Below, piece by piece: positions 35,705-47,109 of a stretch of DNA of 64,000 nt. The notes under the pieces are model-generated. The model was given only the letters and a program-made list of their open reading frames with translations. It was not told where the DNA came from and did not search any database. Each line of letters begins with the position of its first letter. The stretch's first letter is position 1. The stretch spans positions 16,240-80,239 of the forward strand of contig JAPHSX010000053.1 of NCBI GenBank assembly GCA_026196575.1, in the 5' to 3' direction. Both the position numbers and the translations under genes were made by a program. Source of the stretch: Gammaproteobacteria bacterium (GTDB lineage: Bacteria; Pseudomonadota; Gammaproteobacteria; Thiohalomonadales; Thiohalomonadaceae).

Positions 35705-35758
35705 GGGTACGTTGTGTGTGGTGAGCCGCCCGACCATCATATTAAGGGGTAGGCCCGA

Positions 35759-36343
35759 ATGGGCGAACAGAGTGTCGACCAGGAGCTGGTCAGACGTGTC
35801 CAGAAGGGCGACAAAAAGGCTTTCGATGTACTGGTGCTCAAGTACCAGCAGCGCATCGTCAAGCTGATCTCCCGCTATGTGCGGGATCAGGACGAGGTGC
35901 TGGATGTGGCCCAGGAGGCCTTTATCAAGGCCTATCGCGCCCTGGCCAACTTCCGTGGCGAAAGTGCCTTCTACACCTGGCTCTACCGCATCGCCATCAA
36001 TACAGCGAAAAATTATCTGGTGGCGCAGGGGCGTCGTCCGCCGGCCACTGATGTGGATGCGGAGGATGCGCTCTATGTGGATGGCGGTATGCGCCTGAGT
36101 GACAACGACACCCCGGAGCAGCTGGTGCAGCGCGATCAAATCGAACGGGTGATCTTCGATACCATCGACGCCCTGCCCGAGGAGCTGCGCACCGCCATCA
36201 CGCTGCGCGAGATGGAGGGGTTGAGTTATGAGGAGATCGCGGTGACCATGGATTGCCCGGTCGGTACGGTGCGCTCGCGGATCTTTCGGGCGCGCGAGGC
36301 GATAGAGACAAAACTGAAACCACTGCTTGAATCGAGGGGATGA
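35759..36343 (+). CDS. rpoE: RNA polymerase sigma factor RpoE/AlgU
   Basis: MGEQSVDQELVRRVQKGDKKAFDVLVLKYQQRIVKLISRYVRD; followed by rseA/rseB/rseC/degP. Confidence 0.97.
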   Translation: MGEQSVDQELVRRVQKGDKKAFDVLVLKYQQRIVKLISRYVRDQDEVLDVAQEAFIKAYRALANFRGESAFYTWLYRIAINTAKNYLVAQGRRPPATDVDAEDALYVDGGMRLSDNDTPEQLVQRDQIERVIFDTIDALPEELRTAITLREMEGLSYEEIAVTMDCPVGTVRSRIFRAREAIETKLKPLLESRG

Positions 36344-36347
36344 GTGA

Positions 36348-36935
36348 ATGGCTGACCCGCGCAAAGATGCGATAACGAACAATGAGGACCGCGATGAAGA
36401 GCGTGCGTGGCTTTCGGCGCTGGCCGATGGTGAGTTGCACGGGGCGGAGCTGGAACGCCAGCTTGGCCTGCTGCGCGATGACCCGCGGCTGCTGGCAAGC
36501 TGGCAGGCCTACCATCTTATTCGCGATACCGTCTCCAGCAATCTCAACCATGCGGTGGCGCCACAGCTGCACCTGCGGGTAGCCGCGGCGCTGGAGTCGG
36601 AACCCACTATCCTGGCCCCACGGCAACGCAGACCCTGGCTTAAACAGGTGGCGGGGCTGGCGATTGCCGCCTCGGTGACCGGGGTGGCGATCATCGGCCT
36701 GCAGAACATGAACGGGATCGACGCCACTCCCGCCGCCGCGCAGGTGGCAGAGAAGCAGGAGTACCTGCGCATCGAACCGTCACTGGTGGCACAGCAAAAG
36801 GCGCAGGCCGGGCAAAATCAAAATAACGACGCGCTCGACCGCTACCTGGTTAATCACAACGAATATGCGGTCAGCTCCGGGATTCAGGGGGTGCTGCCGT
36901 ATGTGCGCATCGTCGGTTACAAGGCCGGTCAGTAA
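36348..36935 (+). CDS. rseA: Anti-sigma factor RseA/MucA
   Basis: LSALADGELHGAELERQLGLLRDDPRLLASWQAYHLIRDTV; single TM; operon position. Confidence 0.93.
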   Translation: MADPRKDAITNNEDRDEERAWLSALADGELHGAELERQLGLLRDDPRLLASWQAYHLIRDTVSSNLNHAVAPQLHLRVAAALESEPTILAPRQRRPWLKQVAGLAIAASVTGVAIIGLQNMNGIDATPAAAQVAEKQEYLRIEPSLVAQQKAQAGQNQNNDALDRYLVNHNEYAVSSGIQGVLPYVRIVGYKAGQ

Positions 36936-36936
36936 C

Positions 36937-37905
36937 ATGCGTCGCGCGCACCGCTGTTCCGCCCTCTTTCTTCTGCTGCTGACAGCGTCGGCGGCGCACG
37001 CCACCGAAGACGCCACCCGCTGGCTGGAGCGCATGTCACAGGCGGCCCACTCCCTGAGCTACGAGGGAACCTTCGTCTACATGCAGGAGGGGAGGCTGGA
37101 GTCGCTGCAGCTGGTGCATGCGGTCGATGCGACGGGGGAGCATGAGCGCCTGGTTTCGCTCAGCGGCCCCTATCGCGAGGTGATACGCGACCACGGCCGG
37201 GTAACCTGCTATCTCCCCGAAAAGGAGGCCCTGGTGGCGGGGCAGCCGGCCACCCCCCCCCGATTCCCCCTCAATCTGCCCACCCAGTGGGAGCAGTTGC
37301 GTAGTGTCTACGATTTTGAGCTGCTCGGCCTGTCGCGCGTGGCCGGCCTGGCGGCGCAACGGCTCGCCATCGTGCCGCGCGACGAGCTGCGCTACGGCCA
37401 GCACTACTGGATCGCGGTCGATAGTGGCCTGTTGCTGCGTGCCGACACCCTCAATGAGCACGGTGAGCTGGTGGAACAGCTGGAATTTACCTCACTGAAA
37501 CTGATGGAGCAGATCCCGGCACAGCTGCTGCAACCCGAGGCGGGTGGCAGGGCGATTGAGCTACCGCCCGGCTTCAGCGCCACGGCAGCGGAGCGTCCAG
37601 CGCCATTGCATTGGCACGTCACCCGTCTGCCCGCCGGTTTTGAGCTGGAGTTACAGCGTCAGCACGCCATCGCCGATGACGGCGTGGTGGTCGACCACCT
37701 GGTCTATAGCGACGGCCTCGCCTCGGTCTCGGTCTTTATCGAACCACGCCGCGACCCGGCGGAGGAGAGCGCTGGCACCTCGCGGCGCGGCAGCGTCAAT
37801 GCCTACACCCGCCTGCTGCCACAGCAGCGGATCACCGTGCTGGGCGAGGTGCCGCTGGCCACGGTCAGGCAGATCGGCGAGTCGATCGAGCCATTGGGAC
37901 AGTAG
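36937..37905 (+). CDS. rseB: Sigma-E regulatory protein MucB/RseB
   Basis: Signal peptide; LERMSQAAHSLSYEGTFVYMQEGRLESLQLVHAVD. Confidence 0.94.
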   Translation: MRRAHRCSALFLLLLTASAAHATEDATRWLERMSQAAHSLSYEGTFVYMQEGRLESLQLVHAVDATGEHERLVSLSGPYREVIRDHGRVTCYLPEKEALVAGQPATPPRFPLNLPTQWEQLRSVYDFELLGLSRVAGLAAQRLAIVPRDELRYGQHYWIAVDSGLLLRADTLNEHGELVEQLEFTSLKLMEQIPAQLLQPEAGGRAIELPPGFSATAAERPAPLHWHVTRLPAGFELELQRQHAIADDGVVVDHLVYSDGLASVSVFIEPRRDPAEESAGTSRRGSVNAYTRLLPQQRITVLGEVPLATVRQIGESIEPLGQ

Positions 37906-37908
37906 CCG

Positions 37909-38388
37909 ATGGTGGAAGAGAGTGGTCTGGTCGTCGCCACCGAGGGCGAGATGGCCTGGGTGGAGACCTCACGGCGCAGCAGTTGCGGCAGTTGCGAGGC
38001 CAAGGGGTGTGGCACCGGGGCGCTTAGTCAGGTGCTGGGGCGGCGCCGTCAACGCCTGCGGGTGAAAAACCCGATTGCCGCCGCCACTGGCGACGCGGTC
38101 GTGCTGGGGCTCCCGGAGGCGGCGCTGCTCCAGGGGGCAGTGGTCGTCTATCTGGTGCCGCTGCTGGCGCTGTTGGCCGGTGGCCTGCTGGGCGAGATAG
38201 TGGCACCGCAACTGGCGCTGACGCCGGAGGTGGGGAGCATCCTCTTTGCCCTTGGCGCTCTGGCCTGCAGTTTTCTCTGGCTGCGCCGCTTTAATCGGCG
38301 TGCCGCAGACGATGACCGTTTCAACGCCGTAATTTTGCGCCGGGCAGACGCCCCGGCTGCAACCATTTCCTTTCATCCCAACAAGTGA
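37909..38388 (+). CDS. rseC: SoxR-reducing system / sigma-E regulator RseC
   Basis: SSCGSCEAKGCGTGALSQVLG Cys cluster followed by two TM helices; operon position. Confidence 0.92.
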   Translation: MVEESGLVVATEGEMAWVETSRRSSCGSCEAKGCGTGALSQVLGRRRQRLRVKNPIAAATGDAVVLGLPEAALLQGAVVVYLVPLLALLAGGLLGEIVAPQLALTPEVGSILFALGALACSFLWLRRFNRRAADDDRFNAVILRRADAPAATISFHPNK

Positions 38389-38404
38389 ACAGGTAGGGAA
38401 AATC

Positions 38405-39838
38405 ATGAGAATGCTCAAACACCTCTATGCGACCACGCTGATGTTGACACTGTCGCTCGGTCTGCTGCTGCCGGCCGCGCAGGCGCGTGAACTGCCCGAG
38501 TTTACCCGGCTGGTGGAGGCCTATGGCCCGGCGGTGGTCAATATCAGCACCAAGCAGAAGAAGAGTGTGCATGGCGCCCTGCCCAAGGGGCTGCAAATCC
38601 CCGATCTGCCCAAGGGCGGGCCGTGGGATGAGCTGTTCCGCCACTTCTTTGGCGAGGGTGAGGGCGGTGACAAGATGCCGGAACACGAGGCACGCTCGCT
38701 CGGTTCGGGCTTTATTATTGACGAGGCCGGTTACATCCTGACCAATAACCATGTGGTCGAGGGGGCCGAGGAGGTGATCGTGCGCCTGAGCGACCGCCGC
38801 GAACTGGTAGCCGAGGTGGTTGGCACCGATCCCCGCAGCGACATCGCCCTGTTGCGGGTGCAGGCGGCCGATCTGCCGGTGGTAAGGCTGGGCCGCAGCC
38901 GCGATCTCAAGGTAGCCGAGTGGGTGATGGCAATCGGCTCCCCCTTTGGCTTTGACCACTCGGTATCGGTGGGGGTGGTGAGCGCGCTGGGGCGCAGTCT
39001 GCCGAGTGAAAACTATGTCCCCTTTATCCAGACCGATGTGGCGATCAATCCCGGCAACTCCGGCGGTCCGCTCTTCAATCTTGATGGCGAGGTGGTCGGT
39101 ATCAACTCCCAAATTTACAGCCGTACCGGTGGTTTTATGGGGCTCTCCTTCGCCATTCCCATCGATGTGGCGATGGATGTGGTGGCACAGCTGAAGGAGA
39201 CGGGGCATGTCAGCCGCGGCTGGCTGGGGGTGCTGATTCAGGATGTGACCCGCGAACTGGCCGAGTCCTTCGGCATGAGCAAGCCGGCGGGGGCGCTGGT
39301 GGCCAAGGTGCAGGATGACTCTCCGGCGGGCAAGGCGGGGATCAGGGTGGGCGATGTCATCATCGAGTTTAACGGCGAGACGGTACACTACTCCTCCGAC
39401 CTGCCGCCGCTGGTGGGGCGTGTGCGGGCCGGCAGTGACGCCAAGGTGAAGGTGCTGCGCGACGGCAAGACCCGTACCATCAAGGTGCGCATCGGTGAGT
39501 TGCCGGTGGAGGATGAGATGGTGCAGGCGAGCGGTGAGCCGAAGAAGATCGAGGCGGATCGTCTGGGTCTGGTAGTTAGTGGCCTCAGTGCCGAGCAGCG
39601 CAAGCAGCTCGAAGTCGCCGAGGGCGGGGCGTTGGTGGCGCAGGTAAAGCCGGGGGCCGCCGCCGAGGCGGGGATTCAAGGCGGCGATGTCATTGTCAAA
39701 CTGAACAATCGTGACGTTGCGGATGCCGCCGACTTTCGCCGGCAGGTGGCAGAGTTGCCCGCCGGACGCTCGGTACCGGTGCTGGTGTTGCGTCGTGGTG
39801 GCCCACTCTTCCTGGCGCTGCGGGTACCGGCCGATTGA
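38405..39838 (+). CDS. degP: Do-family periplasmic serine endoprotease (DegP/MucD)
   Basis: LTNNHVV, DIALLRV, NPGNSGGPLFN catalytic motifs and two PDZ domains. Confidence 0.96.
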   Translation: MRMLKHLYATTLMLTLSLGLLLPAAQARELPEFTRLVEAYGPAVVNISTKQKKSVHGALPKGLQIPDLPKGGPWDELFRHFFGEGEGGDKMPEHEARSLGSGFIIDEAGYILTNNHVVEGAEEVIVRLSDRRELVAEVVGTDPRSDIALLRVQAADLPVVRLGRSRDLKVAEWVMAIGSPFGFDHSVSVGVVSALGRSLPSENYVPFIQTDVAINPGNSGGPLFNLDGEVVGINSQIYSRTGGFMGLSFAIPIDVAMDVVAQLKETGHVSRGWLGVLIQDVTRELAESFGMSKPAGALVAKVQDDSPAGKAGIRVGDVIIEFNGETVHYSSDLPPLVGRVRAGSDAKVKVLRDGKTRTIKVRIGELPVEDEMVQASGEPKKIEADRLGLVVSGLSAEQRKQLEVAEGGALVAQVKPGAAAEAGIQGGDVIVKLNNRDVADAADFRRQVAELPAGRSVPVLVLRRGGPLFLALRVPAD

Positions 39839-40107
39839 GCCGCGACACCACGCTCACGCTCTACTACCGTAGCGGCTGTTCACTGTGCGAGCAGATGGAG
39901 GCAGAGCTGCTTGCCGCACAGTCGCGTTACGGTTTTCGCCTGCAGACGGTGGATGTCGATGGCAGTGCGGCGCTGGTGGCGGCCTATGGCCACAAGGTGC
40001 CGGTGTTGACCTTTGCCGATGGCGCGGAGATCTGCCACTACTTTCTCGACCACTCGGCACTTGCCGAGTGCCTGTCGAGTGTTTCTCCGGCGGCTGAGTT
40101 CCGGTAG
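39835..40107 (+). CDS. Glutaredoxin-family (thioredoxin-like) protein
   Basis: TLYYRSGCSLCEQMEAELLAAQ...VDVDGSAALVAAYGHKVPVLTF. Confidence 0.85.
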   Translation: MSRDTTLTLYYRSGCSLCEQMEAELLAAQSRYGFRLQTVDVDGSAALVAAYGHKVPVLTFADGAEICHYFLDHSALAECLSSVSPAAEFR

Positions 40108-40133
40108 AATCGGCACTCCTGATGCAAGACCCG

Positions 40134-40185
40134 AAAAACAGGAAGACCGGAGACCTGGATGGGTACGCCGGGTTCCTGTTTTTTT
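40134..40185. terminator. Hairpin with A/T flanks between the glutaredoxin-like gene and lepA
   Basis: AAAAACAGGAA...TTCCTGTTTTT inverted arms followed by a T run. Confidence 0.6.
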
Positions 40186-40223
40186 ATGGTCGCCATCCCG
40201 CTATTGAATGAAAGAAAGATACC

Positions 40224-42029
40224 GTGGCAGAACTGAGCAAGATCCGTAATTTTTCCATCATCGCCCACATCGATCATGGCAAGTCCACCATCTCTGATCG
40301 CTTTATCCAGCACTGCGGTGGTCTCACCTCGCGTGAGATGGAGGCGCAGGTGCTGGACTCGATGGATATCGAGCGCGAGCGTGGCATCACCATCAAGGCG
40401 CAGAGCGTCAGTCTCAACTACCCGGCACGCGATGGTGAAACCTACCTGTTGAACTTCATCGACACCCCCGGTCACGTCGACTTCTCTTACGAGGTCTCCC
40501 GCTCACTGGCGGCCTGCGAGGGGGCACTGCTGGTGGTTGATGCCTCGCAGGGGGTAGAGGCGCAGACGGTGGCCAACTGCTACACCGCCATTGAGCAGGG
40601 GCTGGAGGTATTGCCGGTACTCAACAAGATCGACCTGCCCGCCGCCGATCCGCAGCGGGTGATCGACGAGATCGAGGAGATCGTCGGCATCGAGGCGCAT
40701 GACGCGGTGCTGGTCAGTGCCAAGAGCGGCATTGGCATCGAAGATCTGCTTGAAGAGCTGGTAAAAAAGATCCCGCCACCGCAGGGAGATCGCGATGCCA
40801 GCCTCAAGGCACTGATCATCGACTCCTGGTTCGATAACTATCTGGGCGTGGTCTCCCTGGTGCGGGTGATGCAGGGGACATTGAAGAAAAAGCAGAAGTT
40901 CACCGTAATGTCGACCGGGCGCAGTCACCAGGCGGATCGCGTGGGGATCTTTACCCCGAAGATGACCGATACGGAGATGCTGCAGGCGGGGGATGTCGGC
41001 TTCATCGTCGCCGCGATTAAGGAGATCGACGGCGCCCCGGTGGGCGATACCCTGACCCATACCGATCGCCCCGCCAGCGAACCGCTGCCCGGCTTTAAAC
41101 CGGTGCAACCGCGGGTCTTTGCCGGACTGTTTCCGGTAAGCAGTGATGATTACGAGAATTTGCGCGAGGCGCTGTCTAAACTGCGCCTTAACGATGCCTC
41201 CCTGTTTTATGAACCGGAGACCTCGCAGGCGCTGGGCTTTGGCTTTCGCTGCGGCTTTCTCGGTATGTTGCACATGGAGATCATCCAGGAGCGGCTGGAG
41301 CGCGAGTACGATATCGACCTCATCACCACTGCGCCGACCGTGGTCTATGAGGTGCTGACCACCAGGGGCGAGACCCTGATGGTGGACAACCCCTCCAAAC
41401 TGCCGCCGGAAAATACCCTGGCCGAGATTCGCGAGCCGATCATTACCGCCAACATCCTGATGCCGCAAGAGTATGTGGGCAACGTGATGACCCTCTGCGT
41501 GGAAAAGCGCGGGGTGCAGAAGAACATGCAGTACATGGGCAAGCAGGTATCGCTCAGCTATGAGCTGCCGATGAACGAGGTGGTGCTCGACTTTTTCGAT
41601 CGTCTCAAGTCGGTCAGTCGCGGCTTTGCCTCGCTCGACTATCACTTCACCCGTTTTCAGGCGGCGAAACTGGTCAAGCTCGATATCATGATTAACGGTG
41701 AGGTGGTCGATGCGCTGGCGGTGATTGTACACCGTGAGAATGCCCAGGCCCGTGGCCGCGAGCTGGCGGAGAAAATGAAAGAGCTGATCCCACGCCAGAT
41801 GTTCGATGTGGCGATCCAGGCCTCGATTGGCTCACAGATCATCGCCCGCACCAACGTCAAGGCGCTGCGCAAGAATGTCATCGCGAAGTGTTATGGTGGC
41901 GACGTCAGCCGCAAGCGCAAGCTGCTGGAGAAACAGAAGGCGGGCAAGAAACGGATGAAGCAGGTGGGCTCGGTGGAGATCCCGCAAGAGGCCTTCTTTG
42001 CCGTACTGCATGTGGGGAAGGATAAATGA
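40224..42029 (+). CDS. lepA: Elongation factor 4
   Basis: [23 protein letters not shown]...[30 protein letters not shown]. Confidence 0.98.
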   Translation: MAELSKIRNFSIIAHIDHGKSTISDRFIQHCGGLTSREMEAQVLDSMDIERERGITIKAQSVSLNYPARDGETYLLNFIDTPGHVDFSYEVSRSLAACEGALLVVDASQGVEAQTVANCYTAIEQGLEVLPVLNKIDLPAADPQRVIDEIEEIVGIEAHDAVLVSAKSGIGIEDLLEELVKKIPPPQGDRDASLKALIIDSWFDNYLGVVSLVRVMQGTLKKKQKFTVMSTGRSHQADRVGIFTPKMTDTEMLQAGDVGFIVAAIKEIDGAPVGDTLTHTDRPASEPLPGFKPVQPRVFAGLFPVSSDDYENLREALSKLRLNDASLFYEPETSQALGFGFRCGFLGMLHMEIIQERLEREYDIDLITTAPTVVYEVLTTRGETLMVDNPSKLPPENTLAEIREPIITANILMPQEYVGNVMTLCVEKRGVQKNMQYMGKQVSLSYELPMNEVVLDFFDRLKSVSRGFASLDYHFTRFQAAKLVKLDIMINGEVVDALAVIVHRENAQARGRELAEKMKELIPRQMFDVAIQASIGSQIIARTNVKALRKNVIAKCYGGDVSRKRKLLEKQKAGKKRMKQVGSVEIPQEAFFAVLHVGKDK

Positions 42030-42859
42030 GTCTCGATTTTCCATTACTGTTGGTGTTGTTGACCCTTGGCACCGGGGCGGTATGGGCGCTGGACAGCTTG
42101 TGGCTGAAACCGAGGCGGCAGCAGCGGGTAGCCACTCTGAAGCTCGACGGAGAGAGTGATGGCGAGCGCCTCGACAAGGCGGGGCGTGAGCCTTATCTGG
42201 TGGAGATGTCACGCTCCTTTTTCCCCATCATCCTCATCGTGCTGGTGGTGCGGTCGTTCATCGTCGAACCTTTTCGCATCCCCTCCGGCTCGATGATGCC
42301 AACCCTGTTGATTGGCGACTTTATCCTGGTCAACAAGTTTGCCTATGGGGTGCGCCTGCCGGTGGTCAATTTGCGCATTCTCGACACTGGCAGCCCGCAA
42401 CGAGGGGATGTCGCGGTGTTTCGTTACCCGGAAAACCCCAAGATCGATTTCATTAAACGTATCGTCGGTGTGCCCGGCGATCGTGTCGTTTATATGAACA
42501 AGGTGCTCTATATTAACGGCGAGCAAGCCCCGCAACACTATCTTGGGAGTTATGTCGGAATAGGAAGCGGGAATGTGATGACCGGGGCACGGCACCTGCA
42601 AGAGGAACTGAACGGCGTTGAGCATGAGATCCTGGTGATGCCCGGACGCAATGAGGTTAACGGGAATTTCGATTATCTGGTGCCGGAGGGGAACTACTTT
42701 GCCATGGGTGATAACCGTGATAACAGTCGTGACAGCCGCTACTGGGGTCTTCTGCCCGAAGAGAATCTGGTAGGCAAGGCTTTTATGATCTGGATGAACT
42801 GGGACTGGCAACAGGATGGTGTGGTCGGCTGGGGTCGTCTGGGTAACGGGATTCATTAA
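42026..42859 (+). CDS. lepB: Signal peptidase I
   Basis: [29 protein letters not shown]...[14 protein letters not shown]; 4-nt overlap with lepA. Confidence 0.97.
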   Translation: MSLDFPLLLVLLTLGTGAVWALDSLWLKPRRQQRVATLKLDGESDGERLDKAGREPYLVEMSRSFFPIILIVLVVRSFIVEPFRIPSGSMMPTLLIGDFILVNKFAYGVRLPVVNLRILDTGSPQRGDVAVFRYPENPKIDFIKRIVGVPGDRVVYMNKVLYINGEQAPQHYLGSYVGIGSGNVMTGARHLQEELNGVEHEILVMPGRNEVNGNFDYLVPEGNYFAMGDNRDNSRDSRYWGLLPEENLVGKAFMIWMNWDWQQDGVVGWGRLGNGIH

Positions 42860-42883
42860 CAAGGGTTATTTAAGGAGGATAAA

Positions 42884-43261
42884 ATGGAAATAAAATCACG
42901 AAAAAGACAACAGGGCGTCACCATGATCTCCGTCGCCTTTTTCCTGGGACTGCTGGCGTTTGCGGTGTTCACGGTACTGAAGCTGTTTCCGGTTTATATG
43001 GAGAGTTTTACCGTGGCCTCATCGGTAAAAAATTTGGAGAATAGGACCGAGGAGTACATGGGGGCGAAGGCGGTGAGGGATGCGCTGATGAAGAACTTTG
43101 GCGTTAACAACGTCACTGCTGTCAGCGCAGAGGATATCAGTGTGACCCGTGAGGATCAGATGTATCTGGTCGATGTCAATTATGAGGTTCGCATACCCTA
43201 TATCAAGAATCTCAGTCTGGTGGTGACGTTTGAAAATCACGCCGAGGTTCCCGCACGTTGA
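42884..43261 (+). CDS. DUF4845 domain-containing protein
   Basis: Small N-terminal-TM protein between lepB and rnc: QQGVTMISVAFFLGLLAFAVFTVLKLFPVYMESF. Confidence 0.85.
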   Translation: MEIKSRKRQQGVTMISVAFFLGLLAFAVFTVLKLFPVYMESFTVASSVKNLENRTEEYMGAKAVRDALMKNFGVNNVTAVSAEDISVTREDQMYLVDVNYEVRIPYIKNLSLVVTFENHAEVPAR

Positions 43262-43956
43262 CCCCCTCTGTCGAGCGACTCTGTGACAAGCTGGAATATC
43301 GCTTTACGCAGCCTGAGCTGTTGCAGCGGGCGCTCTGTCATCGCAGTGTTGGCAGTGACAATAATGAACGGCTGGAGTTTCTCGGTGACGCTATTCTCAG
43401 CTATATAATCTCGGTTGAGCTGTTTCAGCGTTTCCCCGAGGTGGATGAGGGACGACTGAGTCGTCTGCGTGCCTCGCTGGTGAAGGGCGATACTCTGGCT
43501 CTGGTGGCGCGTGAGCTGTCGTTGGGGGAGTATCTGCAACTGGGGCCAGGTGAGTTGAAGAGCGGCGGCTTTCGCCGCAGCTCCATTCTTGCCGATGCCT
43601 TTGAGGCCCTGCTTGGGGCCATCTATCTGGACTCCGATATTGCTACGGTGCAACGGGTGACGCTGCAGCTCTTTCATGAGCGACTGGCGGCAATTAACCC
43701 CGATACCGCGTTGAAGGATCCCAAAACCCGCCTGCAGGAGTACCTGCAGTCACGCCAATACCCACTGCCGGATTACGAAGTGACACAGATCCGCGGAAAG
43801 GCGCATGCCCAGACCTTTACCGTAAGTTGTCGCATAGAGGCGCTGCAGATGGCAGTGAGCGCCGAGGCCGCCAGCCGGCGCAAGGCCGAGCAGCAGGCGG
43901 CCAAACTGATACTGGAAAAACTGGATAGTGAGCAGAGCAGAAGAGATGTTTCGTAG
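43258..43956 (+). CDS. rnc: Ribonuclease III
   Basis: [21 protein letters not shown]; dsRBD at the C terminus. Confidence 0.97.
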   Translation: MTPSVERLCDKLEYRFTQPELLQRALCHRSVGSDNNERLEFLGDAILSYIISVELFQRFPEVDEGRLSRLRASLVKGDTLALVARELSLGEYLQLGPGELKSGGFRRSSILADAFEALLGAIYLDSDIATVQRVTLQLFHERLAAINPDTALKDPKTRLQEYLQSRQYPLPDYEVTQIRGKAHAQTFTVSCRIEALQMAVSAEAASRRKAEQQAAKLILEKLDSEQSRRDVS

Positions 43957-44836
43957 CGGCTTCGTGGCCATCGTCGGCAGACCCAATGTGGGCAAATCGA
44001 CGCTGATGAACCACATCCTGGGGCAGAAGATCAGCATTACCTCGAGCAAGCCGCAAACCACGCGCCACCGTATTCTGGGCATCAAGACTGACGAGCAGAG
44101 CCAGGTGATCTATGTCGATACCCCCGGGGTGCACCTTAATGCGAAGAACGCGATGAACCGTTATATGAATCGGGCCGCGACCTCCAGTATCGAGGATGTG
44201 GAGCTGATCCTCTTTCTGGTCGAGGCGACCACCTGGACCGAGGAGGACGAGAATGTCCTGCAACGGCTGAAGGGGGTCAAGGCACCGGTGGTACTGGTGG
44301 TCAACAAGATCGATCGCATCAAGGAGAAGGAGGAGCTGTTCCCGGTACTGGAGGCGCTGGCGCAGAAGATGGACTTTGCCTCGGTGATCCCGCTCTCGGC
44401 GCTCAAGGGCTCCAATGTAAAGGCGCTGGAGCGGCTGGTCACCGAGCGGTTGCCCGAGGCGGAGCCGATGTTTCCCGAGGAGTACGTGACCGATCGCAGC
44501 GAGCGTTTTCTGGCCGCCGAGCTGATTCGGGAAAAACTGATGCGTGGCCTGGGCAAGGAGCTTCCCTATTCCACCACCGTGGAGATTGAGAGTTTCAAGC
44601 AGGAGAAGGGGATGCTGCGCATCCACGCCCTGATCTGGGTGGAGCGTCAGAGCCAGAAGCGCATCGTGATCGGCAAGGGTGGCGAGAAGCTCAAGGAGGT
44701 GGGACAGCAGGCACGGCTCGATATGGAGCGGCTGTTCGATACCAAGGTATTTTTGCAGTTGTGGGTCAAGGTGAAGGAGGGGTGGTCGGATGATGAGCGG
44801 CTCCTCAACAGCCTTGGTTACAAGGATGAGTTCTGA
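43928..44836 (+). CDS. era: GTPase Era
   Basis: [44 protein letters not shown] domain. Confidence 0.98.
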   Translation: MSRAEEMFRSGFVAIVGRPNVGKSTLMNHILGQKISITSSKPQTTRHRILGIKTDEQSQVIYVDTPGVHLNAKNAMNRYMNRAATSSIEDVELILFLVEATTWTEEDENVLQRLKGVKAPVVLVVNKIDRIKEKEELFPVLEALAQKMDFASVIPLSALKGSNVKALERLVTERLPEAEPMFPEEYVTDRSERFLAAELIREKLMRGLGKELPYSTTVEIESFKQEKGMLRIHALIWVERQSQKRIVIGKGGEKLKEVGQQARLDMERLFDTKVFLQLWVKVKEGWSDDERLLNSLGYKDEF

Positions 44837-45560
44837 GCAGCGGGTAGCGCTGCAACCCGCCTACCTGCTGCATCGCACGCCGTTTCGTGATAGCAGTCTG
44901 CTGCTCGAACTCTTTACCCCGGGGCATGGCCGCATTGGCCTGGTGGCGCGTGGCGCACGCGGTGCCCGCTCCAAACTCAAGGGGGTGCTGCAACCCTATC
45001 AGTTGCTGTTGATCAGCTGGAGCGGTCGCGGTGAGCTGCCGACGCTCACTGGCGCCGAGTGCCAGGATGGCGGCGTCTTTCTGCAGGGCGATGCCCTGAT
45101 CAGTGGCTTCTATCTGAATGAGCTGCTGCTGCGCCTGCTGGCGCGTCATGACCCCCACCCCCATCTGTTTCACCGTTATCAGGTCGCACTGCAGGGCTTG
45201 ATTGCCAACGCGGGGGTGGAGTGGGCGTTGCGCCTCTTCGAGCGTGACCTGTTGCAGGAGTTGGGTTATGGCCTGCTGCTAACCCATGAGGGGGGAGACG
45301 GCAAGGAGGTCGAGGCCGATGCCCTCTACTGCTATCATCACGAGTCGGGGCCGCAGCGCATCGCCACCGAGAGCCGTGGCGTGCTCTCGGTGCGCGGCGC
45401 CACCCTGTTGGCGCTGGCGCGGGGCGAGTGTGGGGATGCGCAGTTGCGCCGCGAGAGCAAACTGTTGATGCGCGAGGTGCTGGGGCGCTATCTTGGCCCA
45501 CGTCCGCTTGCCAGTCGGGAGCTGTTTCGCCAGAAATGGCCATCTAGTCACGAGGAGTAA
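44826..45560 (+). CDS. recO: DNA repair protein RecO
   Basis: [35 protein letters not shown]; start set to ATG 44826 rather than 44790. Confidence 0.95.
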   Translation: MSSEQRVALQPAYLLHRTPFRDSSLLLELFTPGHGRIGLVARGARGARSKLKGVLQPYQLLLISWSGRGELPTLTGAECQDGGVFLQGDALISGFYLNELLLRLLARHDPHPHLFHRYQVALQGLIANAGVEWALRLFERDLLQELGYGLLLTHEGGDGKEVEADALYCYHHESGPQRIATESRGVLSVRGATLLALARGECGDAQLRRESKLLMREVLGRYLGPRPLASRELFRQKWPSSHEE

Positions 45561-45563
45561 CTG

Positions 45564-46304
45564 TTGAGCGTTAAAGAGAACATTCTGCTGGGGGTGAATA
45601 TTGACCATGTGGCCACCCTGCGTCAGGCACGGGGAACCCGTTATCCCGACCCCATTCAGGCGGCCATTGAGGCGGAGCAGTCGGGGGCCGACAGCATCAC
45701 CCTGCACCTGCGTGAAGATCATCGCCACATTCAGGAGCGCGATGTGCGCCTGCTGCAGGAGATTTTGCAGACGCGGATGAATCTGGAGATGGCGGTGACC
45801 GACGAAATGCTGGCGCTGGCCGAGGAGCTTCGTCCCTCCGACTGCTGCCTGGTGCCGGAGAAGCGTGAAGAGCTCACCACCGAGGGCGGACTGGATGTGG
45901 CCGCAGCGCCGGGGCGCATTGGCGATGCCTGCAAACGGCTGGCCGATGCCGGGGTGCGTGTCTCGCTCTTTATCGATGCCGAGCCCCGGCAGATCGAGGC
46001 GGCGCTCGCCTGTGGCGCGCCGGTGATCGAGATCCACACCGGCCACTACGCCGATGCCACCAACGAGGCGCAGCAGGCGCAGGAGCTGGCGCGTATTCGG
46101 GAGGGGGTGCGGCTCGCCCACGCGGCGGGGTTACAGGTGAATGCCGGTCACGGCCTGCACTATCACAACACCCGCGCCATCGCCGAGATGGCGGCGATCC
46201 GTGAACTCAATATTGGCCACGCCATTATCGCGCGTGCGGTTTTTGTCGGTCTGCAAAGTGCCGTCGCAGAGATGAAACGTCTGATGGTTGAGGCGCGCGG
46301 GTGA
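45564..46304 (+). CDS. pdxJ: Pyridoxine 5'-phosphate synthase
   Basis: [27 protein letters not shown]...[15 protein letters not shown]. Confidence 0.98.
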   Translation: MSVKENILLGVNIDHVATLRQARGTRYPDPIQAAIEAEQSGADSITLHLREDHRHIQERDVRLLQEILQTRMNLEMAVTDEMLALAEELRPSDCCLVPEKREELTTEGGLDVAAAPGRIGDACKRLADAGVRVSLFIDAEPRQIEAALACGAPVIEIHTGHYADATNEAQQAQELARIREGVRLAHAAGLQVNAGHGLHYHNTRAIAEMAAIRELNIGHAIIARAVFVGLQSAVAEMKRLMVEARG

Positions 46305-46681
46305 TCTTCGGCATCGGCACCGATATTGTCAGTGTGTCGCGCATGGAGCATGCACTGGCGCGACACGGCGAGCGTTTCGCGGAAAGAATCCTGGCTGCGG
46401 TGGAACTGGCGGAGTATCGCCAGAGCAGCAAGCCGGCCCATTTTCTGGCGAAACGTTTTGCGGCCAAGGAGGCGGCCGCCAAGGCCTTTGGCACCGGTTT
46501 TCGTGACGGGCTCGGGATGGGCGATTTTATTATCGGCCATGATGGGCTGGGCAAGCCGCTGCTGCAGTTTGCCGGACGCGCCGAGCTGTTCTGTCGTCAG
46601 CAGGGTGTCGGTGAGAGCTTTCTCTCCATCTCCGATGAGAAGGAGCACGCCGTCGCCTTCGTCACCCTGCTTAAATCCTGA
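46301..46681 (+). CDS. acpS: Holo-ACP synthase
   Basis: [19 protein letters not shown]...[16 protein letters not shown]. Confidence 0.97.
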   Translation: MIFGIGTDIVSVSRMEHALARHGERFAERILAAVELAEYRQSSKPAHFLAKRFAAKEAAAKAFGTGFRDGLGMGDFIIGHDGLGKPLLQFAGRAELFCRQQGVGESFLSISDEKEHAVAFVTLLKS

Positions 46682-46686
46682 AGAGA

Positions 46687-47109
46687 GTGCCCCCCATGCT
46701 GGAATATCTGTTTTTTGATGAGGCCATTCGTGACAAGTTCGTCGCCTTTCTTGCCGAGCGCAAGGTCGAACATCGGCTGAGTGACGCTGACGCCCTGCTG
46801 ATCGAGGTAGCCGAGGATCTGGATGATGCCACGGGCGATGCCATCGACCACTGCTATGAGACCCTGCTGCAGGAGACCGCAGCGCTGATGGAGCAGGGGG
46901 CCGATGCCCTGGAGAAGAATGTCGCCGGGGTGCAGGTGCAGTTGGCCGATGGTGCCATCTGCACCGTGCGGCTTGATCCCGACCTGGTGGGGCGCATCCT
47001 CGGTTGTATCTCCATGGCGGAGTTGCGCGACATGGTGCAAGAGGTGGCGCACTGGGTGGAGTTGAAGGACAACAGTCCGTTGTGTCATCTCGTAGAGCTT
47101 GAACAATGA
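46687..47109 (+). CDS. Hypothetical protein (140 aa), first gene of MBL/SQR-like operon
   Basis: ORF 5 nt after acpS and overlapping the next gene by 4 nt; MLEYLFFDEAIRDKFVAFLAERKVEHRLSDADALLIEVAEDLDD... Confidence 0.8.
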   Translation: MPPMLEYLFFDEAIRDKFVAFLAERKVEHRLSDADALLIEVAEDLDDATGDAIDHCYETLLQETAALMEQGADALEKNVAGVQVQLADGAICTVRLDPDLVGRILGCISMAELRDMVQEVAHWVELKDNSPLCHLVELEQ

